Assembly (NCBI GenBank): GCA_963775445.1
Contig: CAVZIT010000004.1
Location: 1,240,001 to 1,304,000, forward strand
Length of the DNA: 64,000 bases
Direction: 5' to 3'
DNA from: Dokdonella_A sp963775445
Lineage (GTDB): Bacteria > Pseudomonadota > Gammaproteobacteria > Xanthomonadales > Rhodanobacteraceae
Of this stretch, positions 17,901-26,947 are shown in pieces (the first letter of the stretch is position 1; each line of letters opens with the position of its first letter). The notes under the pieces were generated by a model. The model saw nothing but the letters and a program-made list of their open reading frames with translations, had not been told where the DNA came from and ran no database searches. Both the position numbers and the translations under genes were made by a program.

Positions 17901-19463
17901 ATAATCCAGCAGGTCGACGCGGCCGCGCTCGGTCAGCGTGGCCGTGTCGTACCAGCGCACGGAGAGATCGTTGAGCGTCACCGCGAGCAGGCGGCCGTCC
18001 GCGCTCAACGCGGTTGCCATCGGATTGGCGTCCGGAATGATGAAGCGGTCGATCAGTGTAACGCCCTGCTTTTCTATCATGCCGATCTCGTGGCGCTCGA
18101 CCTCGGTTTCAGCGGTTTTGCTGGCGGATTGCTTTTCCTCGATGTTGGCGATCAACGGGTTCAGTGCCTCGAAGCCGTTGCCTTCGCGCATCAGGCGCAA
18201 CGCAGTATCGCGGCGCCCGTCCCAGAGGCGTTGGCTGGAAACTGCGGCGTTGTCGGTGGCGCGTTGGCGCTCGGTTTCCGCGCGCCGTGCGTTGGCATCG
18301 GCACGGCGCCATTGGCCGGTGGTGGCGGCCAGGCCGGCAAGGATTACGGCGAATGCGAACACGGCGGTGGCGGCGAGTTTGGGTTCGCGTTGCGCCCAGC
18401 GCCACGCCCGCTGCGCGGCATTGAGCGGCCGTGCGGACACCGGGCGATTTTCGATGAATCGGCCGAGGTCGTCGGCCAGCTCGCGCGCGCTGGCATATCG
18501 ATCGTCGGCGCGATACGCCATGCACCTGAGAATGATCGCGTCCAGATCGCGCGGCAACGCGGGCAGATACCGACGCGGCGAACGCAGTGTACCGGCGACG
18601 ACAAGCTTGAGCGTTTCCTGCGCCGATGAGGCGAGGAACGGCGGCTCGCCGCTTACGAATTCATACAGAATCGCACCCAGGCCCCAGATGTCGGTAGCCG
18701 GCGTAATGCGTTGCGCGCCCGCGGTGGCCTGCTCCGGCGCCATGTAGCTCGGGGTGCCGGAAACCTCGTGGTTGTCCGCCGCCAAGCCGTGTTCCAGGCG
18801 CCGCGCCAAACCGAAATCGGCCACATGCGGCACATCGTTTTCGTCGAGCAACACGTTGGCCGGCTTCAGATCCAGATGCAGCACACCGAGCCGATGGGCG
18901 TAGTCCACCGCCTCGGCGATTGTGCGCAACAGTGCGGCCGCGCGCCGCGGGGCCAGGCGCCCCTCGCGCTTGACCGTCGCGGCCAGACTTTCGCCGCGAA
19001 TCAGGCGCATCGAAAAGAAATGCAGCTCCTCCGCGCTGCCGACCTCGTAGATTGCGACGATGTTCGGATGCTGCATGCGTGCGGCGTTCTGCGCCTCGCG
19101 CTTGAAGCGTTCGATGAATTCCCTGGATGCCCACGGTCCGGCAGCGAGCAGCTTGACCGCGACCTCGCGATCGAGACTGATCTGGCGCGCGCGGTAGACC
19201 ACCCCCATGCCGCCTTCACCGATCATCTCGAGCAATTCATAGTCGCCGAACTGGCGTTGCGCGGGATCGGACAGATCCAGCTCCAGTGCATCGACCGGCA
19301 TCAACGCGAGGTGGCGCAACCGGGACAGGTTCGGCGCTGGCTGCCGCCGGCTGCCGAACGCCAGCGCGGCAAGCGTGGTAGCCGGTTCGCCAATCCATGC
19401 CAACGGGTCGGCGAATGCTTGTGCCGAAGGTGTATTTGCCAGTCTGGGAGAGTTCGGCAACAT
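14973..19463 (-). CDS. Membrane-anchored Ser/Thr protein kinase with periplasmic beta-propeller (kinase A)
   Basis: A 1496-residue protein. A short N-terminal segment precedes a Hanks-type kinase domain (about residues 75-340): glycine loop GEGGMG (82-87), VAVK Lys104, catalytic HLDLKPAN with Asp198, DFG at 216-218, and the activation segment ending SGTPSYMAPEQ. The catalytic loop has Leu where most kinases have Arg (HLD, not HRD). One membrane helix follows (about 363-381), then WD40/propeller-like blades to about residue 1250, and a C-terminal domain containing FPFGLVRLDGIDYDLRGALE. By topology the kinase is cytosolic and the propeller periplasmic. The last 30 or so residues are encoded by repeat-like DNA. 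Two sigma factors and a close paralogue (kinase B) lie upstream on the same strand. Confidence 0.85.
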   Translation of the reverse strand: MLPNSPRLANTPSAQAFADPLAWIGEPATTLAALAFGSRRQPAPNLSRLRHLALMPVDALELDLSDPAQRQFGDYELLEMIGEGGMGVVYRARQISLDREVAVKLLAAGPWASREFIERFKREAQNAARMQHPNIVAIYEVGSAEELHFFSMRLIRGESLAATVKREGRLAPRRAAALLRTIAEAVDYAHRLGVLHLDLKPANVLLDENDVPHVADFGLARRLEHGLAADNHEVSGTPSYMAPEQATAGAQRITPATDIWGLGAILYEFVSGEPPFLASSAQETLKLVVAGTLRSPRRYLPALPRDLDAIILRCMAYRADDRYASARELADDLGRFIENRPVSARPLNAAQRAWRWAQREPKLAATAVFAFAVILAGLAATTGQWRRADANARRAETERQRATDNAAVSSQRLWDGRRDTALRLMREGNGFEALNPLIANIEEKQSASKTAETEVERHEIGMIEKQGVTLIDRFIIPDANPMATALSADGRLLAVTLNDLSVRWYDTATLTERGRVDLLDYLDADEVPILPRFVDDHRLLVTGEWLDFVPGPSTSGMLIDLDRATAIAPPKQFGNLIGINWSADGRHALLHDKHDRVQLWQVEPWRPLSNLAPELVINGIRQWILDPHLRYALQFGRNMSELLLFDPHHLDTPRAVPLPPHESFTAWSASRDGASLALGTSNGEILLLDPRDLRVRELPGPLGSPVTWLSFSADDAWLAVARSDGAALAYDVASGELLHAGQMQADFNATHVEIDRASRLLIVSGQIAGNDGDARIWRLPQQGPMLGEATPLIASPPRGAQAGPYWLSAAPHAGLLASAGMDGEIRLWRLPAPVMLDANPALVSPDNLYTDGDHVVDVNYDHLRILSTARRTATRWLPLPPPIAFAEMAGQGNTLIVVARAGLHVFDAATLRQRIPTILLRDTPQHIAVGADGRLAALSFDQNGAHGFEERIELYDLSNGHRLDRGGVAIKGPLRQFVLSADASRLLATGPADGATEVFDMRTLKSLGAYPHDPAQPVIWAAFTADAQRLWLVTRNLDDTQANNADLMLWNLHSGKIVEQRHVPGVYPIGIAALGDKPLLAGRDRVVLDPGAPGERSASGLRGGEATNVFAISHDGRLVAHAFGRNVQLYEAADLTPVGPPLQTQDSQMNSVSALAFSSDDRHLLAFVGPSIASSWRLWPVATSHEDLKQLQVQAALLTPRNGGARVLRVADSGQRLRLRAGDPGPPPAAAPRPAPRIARWIGSNPIPARDPAASVLQIDLSDVYDLAPASLTNVMNSGVPAMTDFPFGLVRLDGIDYDLRGALEMRGGSIGETAGTRYQIAPRASVTAIHLPALPIAALHVLLYAPEDIGESRERTYATVRLHYRDGSQAALPIRTQRDVPGWTGHDQPTPIGWVQGVPFRDIGLMPQVLVSNPRLPNPHPERIVATLDLETADHGWSTPVFFAITAEPFDKAQDKARDSPSHKTQDKRVIAGANSPMQVRGKRETRLRQGRHST
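15055..15118. repeat. REP-like intergenic repeat fragment captured in the 3' end of kinase A
   Basis: The DNA here contains TGTCCTGAGTCTTG and CTTGTCGAAGGGCTC, the core words of a dispersed intergenic repeat seen in many proteobacterial genomes. Read in the kinase frame it gives PFDKAQDKARDS and SHKTQDK. The recognition is from memory of such repeats. Confidence 0.45.
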
Positions 19464-19510
19464 ATTGGTCAGGTTTGGCGCTTCATCGCGATCGCGAGCT
19501 CATGAATTCG

Positions 19511-19993
19511 CTAGAAGGTTTGCCAGTACCTCACATACCAGAAGCGTCCGGGCACGACGTACTCCGGGTAAAACGAATCCATCGACGCCGGAGCGCCTCT
19601 GTTTTCAGCCGGCTGCGTCGCGATCGCGAAAAACTCTGGTGAACTGCAGGGTTCTTCGATGGCTTCCAGCGCGATGCCGGAGACGGCGCGTTCGGAAGGC
19701 GGATTGAGCGGATTTACGGCCTCGATCATCGAATGCCACCCGAATTTCACACCGAAGGTCGTATGTCGCCAGGCGATCGGCAGCGTCGGACGATGATCGG
19801 TGTTTCCAAAACGCCGTCTTCCTGACCTGGATTGCGAATTTCTCGTCCACCTTCGCGAGCAGCACATTTCCCCAACGCACGTGGCGCGGACCTGCGCGAC
19901 TTCCATCCGCGCAATAGACTGCGATGATCGAACAGGGCAGCTGCTCTTTCTCCGGTTCGGTGCAGTCGCAAGCCTCAGCGTCTTGCCTTTCAT
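19511..19993 (-). pseudogene. Fragment of a third kinase-type C-terminal domain
   Basis: The open frame (160 codons) starts inside the stop of kinase B (ATGA at 19990-19993). Its C-terminal half resembles the end of kinase A: PIAWRHTTFGVKFGW here against PIGWVQGVPFRDIGL there, then ALEAIEEPCSSPEFFAIATQP against TLDLETADHGWSTPVFFAITAEP. The upstream half is best matched in another frame (VRWGNVLLAKVDEKFAIQV at about 19830-19885), so the fragment itself has at least one indel. It is most simply a degraded tail of a third paralogue, left between kinase B and kinase A. A short expressed protein is possible but less likely. Confidence 0.55.
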
Positions 19994-22900
19994 TGGGACG
20001 CTCTCACGACAGCTCGATCGACTCGGGAAGGCTCCAGCGTCAGCGCAAGAAACAGCAGGCCGGGGCTGGCCGTTGGGGGAGCTTCGAGTGAAATGGCCGC
20101 GACCGGGCGATCCGGTTCGGGGTTTTTCATTCTGACCACGTAGCTCGCCACCGCCGCCGTCTCGCCGCTGTCGGCGAAGCCAAAGCCGCGCAAGCCTGTG
20201 GCAAAGTCGCCGATCCAGCCGATGTGGCGCCCGCTGATGCCGGTTGGCCGGGTGTCGAGCAGCGAACGCGTGTCGCGGTCGTCGAGAATCGCGAGCACCC
20301 GCTCGCCACCATCGGCATATCGCACTCGCACCGCGCCGGTCTCCCCCGCAACGGACTGGAACTGAAAAACCAGCGCGTCGATCGCGGCGATGCGTTGCGG
20401 TGCAATCCGCAGCGGCGGAGAGCGCACGGGAAACTCGGTATTGAGCAGATTCCGTGGCGAGCCGGAAAGTTGCACGGCTAGGCCAAGCAGGAAATCGACG
20501 CCGTCATAACGTTGCAGGCCGCGCGGCAGGGTCGGCAGACTCTGCGGGCGCGGCGGCACGCGCGCGACACGGTTCATCGGCGCGCGTGGCTCGACGTTGG
20601 CGATGGCATCGAGATTCAAGGGTTGGTAGCGCGCATCCGCAATCGGCGCGACGTCGGCATTGTTGACACTGGCTGCGGCCGCCTGAGGTTGCACCGGCGC
20701 AGGCCCCGGATCGGCGGCGCGCAGCTTCCGGCGTTGTTCAGCCGACAACGCCGACTGCGGCTTTCCCTGATCGGTTTCACTCCGATCCGTGAAATCGCGC
20801 AGGCGCAGATCCTGTTCGATCTGATCCACGGGCCGTGTGTCGGCGACAATGCGCCACTCAAACCAGTGCCCGGCGATGGTGCGGCCGATCAAACGGGAGC
20901 CGTCCGGCGCGAAGGCAAGCTGCTGCACCGCGTCGTGATAGGGCATCGGCAACTTGAGATCCGGCGTGAGTCGTTCGTTGCGGTCAGTGACGAACAGGCC
21001 CACGCCATCGAGCAAGGCCAGGGCCAGCAGATGGCCGTCCGGACTGATGGCCCCGGCATTGACGCGGTTGCGGGGGTCGGGCACCACGGATAGCGTTTTT
21101 TTCACCGCACCGGCTCTGTCAAACAGGGTTGTCGCCCCCGTCACGATCACGCCGCGCCCGAGCGGCAATGTCAGCAGGTTGAAATCCTCGCCCTCGTTGA
21201 CGTCGCTGGATTTGCCGATGGGTTCGCCACTGGCTGCCCAGTGCCAGAGCTTCGGGTCCGGGCCATCGCCCCAGCCGGTCGCGGCGGACAAAGTCCAGAT
21301 GCTTCCATCGCCGGCGAAGCGCGCATCCACGATGTGCGCTCGCGGCTTGTCCTTGTGCAACAGGTTCTGCACGATCTTCGCAGTGTCGGTGTCTATCACC
21401 CGCACCAAGTCGGAATCCGCGGCGAAGGTATTGCGGTATTCGAAGACCAGCAGGCGGCGGCCATCGGCGGACAGGCGCAGCGCGCCGAGCGGACCGCGCA
21501 GGCGCACCGGCGCGCCCCGTTGTCGTCCGGTAGCAAGATCGAACAGGCGCACATCCTCGAAGAACTGGCCTTTGTCGTTGCTGCCAGTGGCAAAGGCGAG
21601 CATGGGGGCGGCAGCAGCCAGGCCGAGGCGCAGCGGCGAATCCGGCAACGCGACTACCGGCCAGCAGCTTGTCCCGTCACGCCAGTTCCAGCAGGACATT
21701 TCACGCCCCGCGATGGCGATAAGACGCGTGCCGTTGCCGTCCAGCCCGGCATAGGTTGGGGCTTCCGGCAACGCGATGGTCTTGCCCACGGCGCGGCCGG
21801 TCGTGATGTCGAATACGCCGACCCTATGTCCGTCGACGAAGACGAGATGCCGCCCGTCGAAACGCAATGTGTCCGGCACCAGCGGCGCGGCGGTGTGATT
21901 GTCTAGCGGCGTCCACCGCACGCGCCACAGCTTGAGCACGCCGTTGTCGCCGGTCGCCATCAGGTGCGATCGGGCATCGCTTGCCAGCGCGAAACGCGCG
22001 TAGACGGCAACCATCGGCGGCGCGGAAGCGACCGGCGCGGACAGCGGAAAACCGGGTTGCGGCAGATGCCACACAATCGCTTTGGTCGCCCAATCGCGCG
22101 TCAGGATGGTGGACGCGTCAGGTCCAAACTCGGCATCGGTCAGGGCGCTTGGATCGAGCTCGCTGCCGAGCATGACCGGCACGGCGACCGGTTCGAGTCT
22201 GTCTTCGTCGAACACCCGCATCTCGCTGGGTTCATTTGAAGCCGCGAGCAGGCGGCTGTCATCCGCGCTGTAGCGCAGCCGCGCGATCCATCCGCTGAAT
22301 CGCGTTTTCAGCCACGTGGTCTTTCCGGTGTTGAGGTCCCATACCGCGAGCTGCCCGGATGTCGTGCCGATGGCAAGTTGCCTGCCATCGTGACGCACCG
22401 CCCAAGCCGTCGCGCGATCCTGCTCCTTTGTCAGATGCAACGATCTGCCGCAGGCGCATGTGTGCGGCATCGAAACTGCGGAAGCCCAGGTTCGCGTCGT
22501 CGGCCAGCACCATCGTTGCGCCGTTGTCGCTGAGCAGCGCCTCGCCCTGCAACTGAAACCCATCCGATGTCGGGGCGACATTGCCATCGAGATGGACCAG
22601 TTCGCCGTCCGCAGCCCACGGCAGCGTGCGCCAGCGCTGCACGTTGCCGTGCCTGTCGAACAGCAGCGCGTAGCGGCCATCTGCGGTGTAGTCCACGGCG
22701 AGGAAGTCGGCGAATTGCTTCGGCGGCGCGACCAGGGAGCCCGCGGCGACTTCAATCAGCGCACTGTCGATCTCGTGCGGATCCAATGCGGGGTTCAGGC
22801 CGCTCGCCGGACCAGCCACTTCGGCGTGGCAGATCAGGCGCCGCCCGTCGTTCGAGAAGTGAATGTCGATTGGCGCCTGGTTGAGACCGAACGCCGTCAT

Positions 22901-24458
22901 CCCGAACGAATTTGGCGTGGCGTCCAGGCGCCAGCGCTGCTTGCCGCTGGCGACTTCGATCAGGCGGACCGTGCGCCTGCCGGTGACGACGGCAATGGAT
23001 TTTGCTTCCGGAGAAATCGCCAGTGAGGTGATCCCCGCGGGATCGCCGAGTGGAATCGCGTCGATGAGTCGCGGCGCGTTCGCAAGTACGGTGCCGATGC
23101 GCAGGCGTTCGAGCGCGGCGCCGTCGCGGTCGCCGTGGGCCTCCATCTCGCGCAGATTTGCCACTGCGCTCTCCAGTGCCGGGATAGGCGTCGCCATGTT
23201 CCATCTGGCGTTGCGCGACGTCGCTGCGTGATTTCCACAGCGTATGCTGGGCGAAATCGGCGTTGTTTTGCGCCAGCACCGCGTTTTGCCTCGCGTGCTG
23301 CCACTGCACGCTGGTGGCGACCAGACCGATGATCAGTGCTGCGATCGCGCAGGCGATGCTCGATGCAAGCTTTGGTTCGCGGCGCGACCAACGTGTCAGG
23401 CGCTGTACCCCGTTCAGTGGCCGTGCCCGCACCGGACGGCCCTCCACGTAACGCGCCAGATCGTCGGCCAGTTCGCGTGCGCCGGCGTAGCGTTCGCGTG
23501 GTTCGCGCGCGAGGCACTTCAATATCACCGCCTGCAGATCCAGCGGCAGGTGCGGTTGCACGCGGCGTGGTGCCCGCACGGTACCCTCAATGACCAGCTT
23601 CAGCGTGTCCTGCGCGTTGGCCGCTCGGAACGGCGGCGAGCCGGTGACCAATTCGTAGAGGATCGCACCCAGACCCCAGATGTCGGTCGCCGCGCTGAGC
23701 TTGTGCTCACGCGCCTGCGCCTGTTCCGGCGCCATGTAGGCGGGCGTGCCTGAGACTTCCTCGTTGTCCACGGCGAGTGCGCTGTCGAGGCGGCGCGCCA
23801 GGCCGAAGTCGGCCACATGCGGCACGCCGTCCTCGTCGAGCAATACATTCGCAGGCTTCAGATCCAGGTGCAGCACGCCGAGGCTGTGGGCGTAGGCAAG
23901 CGCCTCGGCCACCGTGCGCATCAGCACGGCGGCGCGCTGCGCTTCCAGAGGTCCGTTACTGCGGACTGCTTCGGCGAGGCTATGGCCGCGCACCAGTCGC
24001 ATGCTGAAAAAGTGCAATTCCTCGGCGCTGCCTACCTCGTAGATCGTCACAATATTGGGATGCTGCATGCGCGCGGCGTTCTGCGCTTCGCGCCGGAATC
24101 GTTCGACAAAGTCGCGCGAGGCCCACGGCCCTGCAGCAAGGAGCTTGACCGCGACTTCGCGATCGAGACTGATCTGCCGCGCGCGGTAGACCACGCCCAT
24201 GCCGCCTTCGCCGATGAGTTCGAGCAGTTCGTAGTCGCCGAACTGCCGCTGTGCCGGATCATTCAGATCCAGTTCCAGCGCATCGACTGGCAGCAGCGCG
24301 AGATGACGCAGGTGAGACAGGTGCGGCGCTAGCCGCCGTCCACTACCGAACGCAAGGGCAGCAAGCGTTGACACAGGCTCGCCGATCCACGCTAATGGGT
24401 CGGCGGCGCGTTGCTGTGCCGAGGTTGCATTCACCAGGTGGGCGGCGTTCGCCGACAT
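19990..24458 (-). pseudogene. Ser/Thr protein kinase with propeller (kinase B), interrupted by two +1 frameshifts
   Basis: The N-terminal frame (24458 to about 23182) encodes a kinase domain very like kinase A: GEGGMG, VAVK Lys105, HLDLKPAN (Asp199), DFG, SGTPAYMAPEQ, then a membrane helix (ASSIACAIAALIIGLVATSV). The frame breaks at a GGG run (23181-23183 on the plus strand); dropping one base joins MEHGDAYP to ALESAVANLREMEA, matching FEALNPLIANIEEKQ in kinase A. A second +1 event at about 22420-22430 joins QIVASDK to EQDRATAWAVRHDG. Removing both bases gives 1488 codons, close to kinase A's 1496. The rest (propeller and C-terminal domain with GLQRYDGVDFLLGLAVQL) is open to the stop. Either a recent pseudogene or sequencing indels. 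It starts 5 bases after sigma factor B. Confidence 0.8.
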
Positions 24459-24463
24459 CTCGT

Positions 24464-25186
24464 TCAGTCTTTGCGTTGCAGCACGGCGAGCAACGCCTGC
24501 TGTTCGGCATCGAGTTCCTCTGCCGAGGACACGGTGTCGGCGAGCTCCTCGCTGGTCAGTTCGCGCACGCGCTGACGCAGACGCTTCAGTGCGACGACGA
24601 GTGCGAGCGGGCGCGTACGCAGTCGACGCGCGAGCTCGTCGTACTCCCCGGGTCCGGGATCGTGCGCAATGAACGGCGCCAGGGCCTCGTACATGTCGAT
24701 GTGGCCGGTCTGCTGCGCTTCCTCACGCAATCGGGCAAACGCACGCGAGAGCACCTCCATGGCAAAACCGCGCTGGAACGCCTGCTCCGGCGATTCCGCA
24801 TAGGTAATGTCGCGCATGTAGCGGAATTCGAGATCAGCCTCGGATGCATCCGCGACGAGCGCGGCTTCGTCGCGAGTCTTGCGCCAGTCGTCCGCCAGAT
24901 AGGCGTGCAGCCGCGCCAGCAGGAAACTTCGGAAATATTGCTTCGTGGGCGGCTTCGCCTCGGAAAAATGCAGTTGCAGGTAATGGAGGAAACTGCGTGC
25001 GATATCCAGTGCGATCGCGGGCGCATGGCCGCATCGGCGGACGTAGGCATAGACCGGATATCGATATCGAACGCAAAGTTCGCTCAGTGCATCATTCGAC
25101 GCACGCTCGCCGGCTTTGACGATTTGGGTGATCGTGGACCAACGCGTTGTCGCGAAGGCTCGATGGCTCTGGTTTGATGTATTCAT
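24464..25186 (-). CDS. ECF-type sigma factor B, kinase-linked, divergent region 2
   Basis: The 240-residue product (from ATG 25186; a GTG lies at 25210) opens with AFATTRWSTITQ, the TTRWS signature of ECF-like sigma factors often found beside Ser/Thr kinases. Region 2 reads PVYAYVRRCGHAPAIALDIARSFLHYL, without the Asp and Gln usually seen in the DLVQ motif that binds the RNA polymerase clamp. Region 4 is a helix-turn-helix like EYDELARRLRTRPLALVVALKRLRQRVREL. It ends 5 bases before kinase B, so the two are almost certainly one operon. By analogy with the ECF43 pair EcfP-PpkT2 of Vibrio, kinase phosphorylation could control it; that is inference. Confidence 0.75.
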   Translation of the reverse strand: MNTSNQSHRAFATTRWSTITQIVKAGERASNDALSELCVRYRYPVYAYVRRCGHAPAIALDIARSFLHYLQLHFSEAKPPTKQYFRSFLLARLHAYLADDWRKTRDEAALVADASEADLEFRYMRDITYAESPEQAFQRGFAMEVLSRAFARLREEAQQTGHIDMYEALAPFIAHDPGPGEYDELARRLRTRPLALVVALKRLRQRVRELTSEELADTVSSAEELDAEQQALLAVLQRKD

Positions 25187-25317
25187 CGTGTGCGGTCCGC
25201 GGTTAGCCACCGTATTTCAAATTTCGCTTTGCCGATTACATGGCGCTGGGTGCGACGGCTTGCTCTGACGATCCACTTCGAGTGCCATCTGTAACTTTCA
25301 TGCTCCGGTCTCCAGCT

Positions 25318-26025
25318 TCACTCGGCCACGGCCGCGCCGAGCGCTCTGCGTAGTTCAAGCAATTCGGCGTCGAGATCGACACTCGCGGACGTGGTTTCGG
25401 CGAGTTCCTCGCGAATCAGGTCGCGCAACCTATGGCGCATGCGGTGCACCGAGACGGCCAGCGTATTGCGGCGCAAGCCCAGGCGCTCGGCGGTTCGCGC
25501 GTACTCGGCTTCATCCGGCCGCTCGATCAGGAATTCGCGCAAGGCATCGAACAACTCGCGCTTGCCGGCGTGCGCGGCCTCGTCGCGCAGATGCTTCAAG
25601 GCGCGACCCAGCACGGTCACGGCCCAAGCGCGATCGAAAGCCTCCTCGGGACCATTGTCCTCGCATGCGAGCGCGGTGCCGCCATCGATTTCCAGCGAAT
25701 CGACATGGGCGTCCCCGCCGCGCTTGATTGCGTGCGCCTCGACCTCGCTGTTGATCAGATAGCGTTTCAGAATCGTCAGCAGGTAGGTACGAAATCGCCC
25801 GCGATCGCGGTCCGCGCCATCGTGCCATGATTGATCGAGGAACCGCGCGAAGAACGCCTGCACCAGGTCTTCCGCCGCGTCGGGCGTGTAACCGCGACTG
25901 CGCACATAGGCCATCACCGGTGGGCGATAGATACGACACAAGGTCTCCAGCGCGGCGCGCGCGTGTTCCGCGTCGCCGCGCGCCTGAAGAACGATGCTCC
26001 ATCGCGTCGTATCGAATCGGCTCAT
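25318..26025 (-). CDS. ECF-type sigma factor A, kinase-linked, canonical region 2
   Basis: The 235-residue product starts MSRFDTTRWSIVLQARGD and carries a fuller ECF pattern than sigma factor B. Region 2 has RPPVMAYVRSRGYTPDAAED, then DLVQAFFARFLDQSW and GRFRTYLLTILKRYL. Region 4 has RTAERLGLRRNTLAVSVHRM and HRLRDLIREELAET. Thr47 in GYTPDAAED is a possible phospho-acceptor at the start of region 2.2, by analogy with kinase-activated ECF43 factors; I cannot test that here. It lies 131 bases upstream of sigma factor B and 77 bases after the YkvA-like gene, same strand. No anti-sigma gene is visible, fitting control by the kinases. Confidence 0.8.
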   Translation of the reverse strand: MSRFDTTRWSIVLQARGDAEHARAALETLCRIYRPPVMAYVRSRGYTPDAAEDLVQAFFARFLDQSWHDGADRDRGRFRTYLLTILKRYLINSEVEAHAIKRGGDAHVDSLEIDGGTALACEDNGPEEAFDRAWAVTVLGRALKHLRDEAAHAGKRELFDALREFLIERPDEAEYARTAERLGLRRNTLAVSVHRMRHRLRDLIREELAETTSASVDLDAELLELRRALGAAVAE

Positions 26026-26102
26026 GCGGCCCCCTCGAAGCCGTGCGCCTGGGCCAGATTATCGCCCAAATCGGAACTGCGGGTGCACTCCACGAGGACA
26101 AG

Positions 26103-26757
26103 TCAGCAGACGCGGAACACGCGTTCGGCTGCACTCGCTGCGTAGTCTGAACCGCGTACGCGCCGCAACTGGCGTTCAAGACGCAACTCGTCCTCGCGCT
26201 CCACCTGCCAGCGCGGCCGATCGAGATCGAGTGCCTCGATGCCGACCCCGCGCCGCGAGGCCTCGGCGAAACGATAGCGCCGAAACTCGGCATAATCTTC
26301 GACTTCCTCGCGCAACGTGTCCATCGCGATATCGACCAGCAGCGCATCGTCAAGCCGGCCGATTACCGGAATGTCGTCGCGGATCAGGTCGTTCGGGTCG
26401 TCGAGGTAGGCGATAAGGTCGTGGATGCGCCGTGCTGTCACCTCTGCGGACGTCCATGCCGCTTCGGCGCTGAGTGCCCGCATTTCCGCAGCGCGACGCA
26501 TGCGCGACGCGATGAACGGCGATTGGCCACCGGTGGCCGCGGTGCGCAGCACGCGGCGCGCAACGCCCGAGACCTGATCGGCGGTCAGCGCCGGCATCGC
26601 CTCGTTGAGAGCCACGCGCGAGTTCGTTGAAGCGCCGCAACTGGCCTTCGGTGATATCGATCGCCTCGATACCCGGCGTGAAGATGCCGGACTGCGCCGG
26701 GGAGAGATCGAGGCGCGCGACCGAACGGTTGGCGTCGAAATCGAGTCGTGTGGGCAT
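26103..26757 (-). pseudogene. YkvA/DUF1232-like protein, frame broken once
   Basis: GGAGG lies just upstream of ATG 26757 (MPTRLDFDANRSV). That frame runs through DITEGQLRRFNELA and then breaks at about 26612-26620; the continuation (ALNEAMPALTADQVSGVARR, then ASRMRRAAEMRA) is in the next frame to the stop at 26103. The span is 655 bases, one more than a multiple of three. The later part has AYLDDPNDLIRDDIPVIGRLDD, the YkvA/DUF1232 hallmark (DLIPDxIPVxGxxDD), then a charged C-terminus. The function of this family is not established. A GTG at 26615 could start the second half as an independent protein. Confidence 0.6.
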
Positions 26758-26887
26758 GAGGTCCTCCGGGGTGGATGGGCGGGGAAAGAATCCGGTCATC
26801 CAAGGATTACGGAAACAGCGCCGGCGATTACGGCGGTTGCAATTTGGACGTGAATCGACAGGGCAAAGCCAGGTTCGCCGTCGCTGG

Positions 26888-26916
26888 CCGACCCCTCCCG
26901 CTGCGGGAGGGGTCGG
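26888..26916. repeat. Perfect 13-bp hairpin with 3-nt loop
   Basis: CCGACCCCTCCCG (26888-26900) and CGGGAGGGGTCGG (26904-26916) flank CTG. It sits just downstream of the small exported-protein gene (stop 26948, minus). It could end that transcript, but no T-run follows on either strand. Confidence 0.7.
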
Positions 26917-26947
26917 CATGCCGGATCGGTCGGGCGCGATCGTTCGA

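Noticed and set aside
15894..18629. A 911-codon plus-strand open frame antisense to kinase A
   Set aside because: It lies entirely opposite a kinase-propeller gene with clear motifs; the long frame is a by-product of high GC and codon bias and shows no domain pattern.
22420..23183. Programmed frameshifting in kinase B
   Set aside because: The sites lack a standard slippery heptamer with a downstream structure, and two separate events would be needed; kinase A has no such sites.
26888..26916. 13-bp hairpin as an intrinsic terminator
   Set aside because: There is no T-run on either strand, so I list it only as a repeat.
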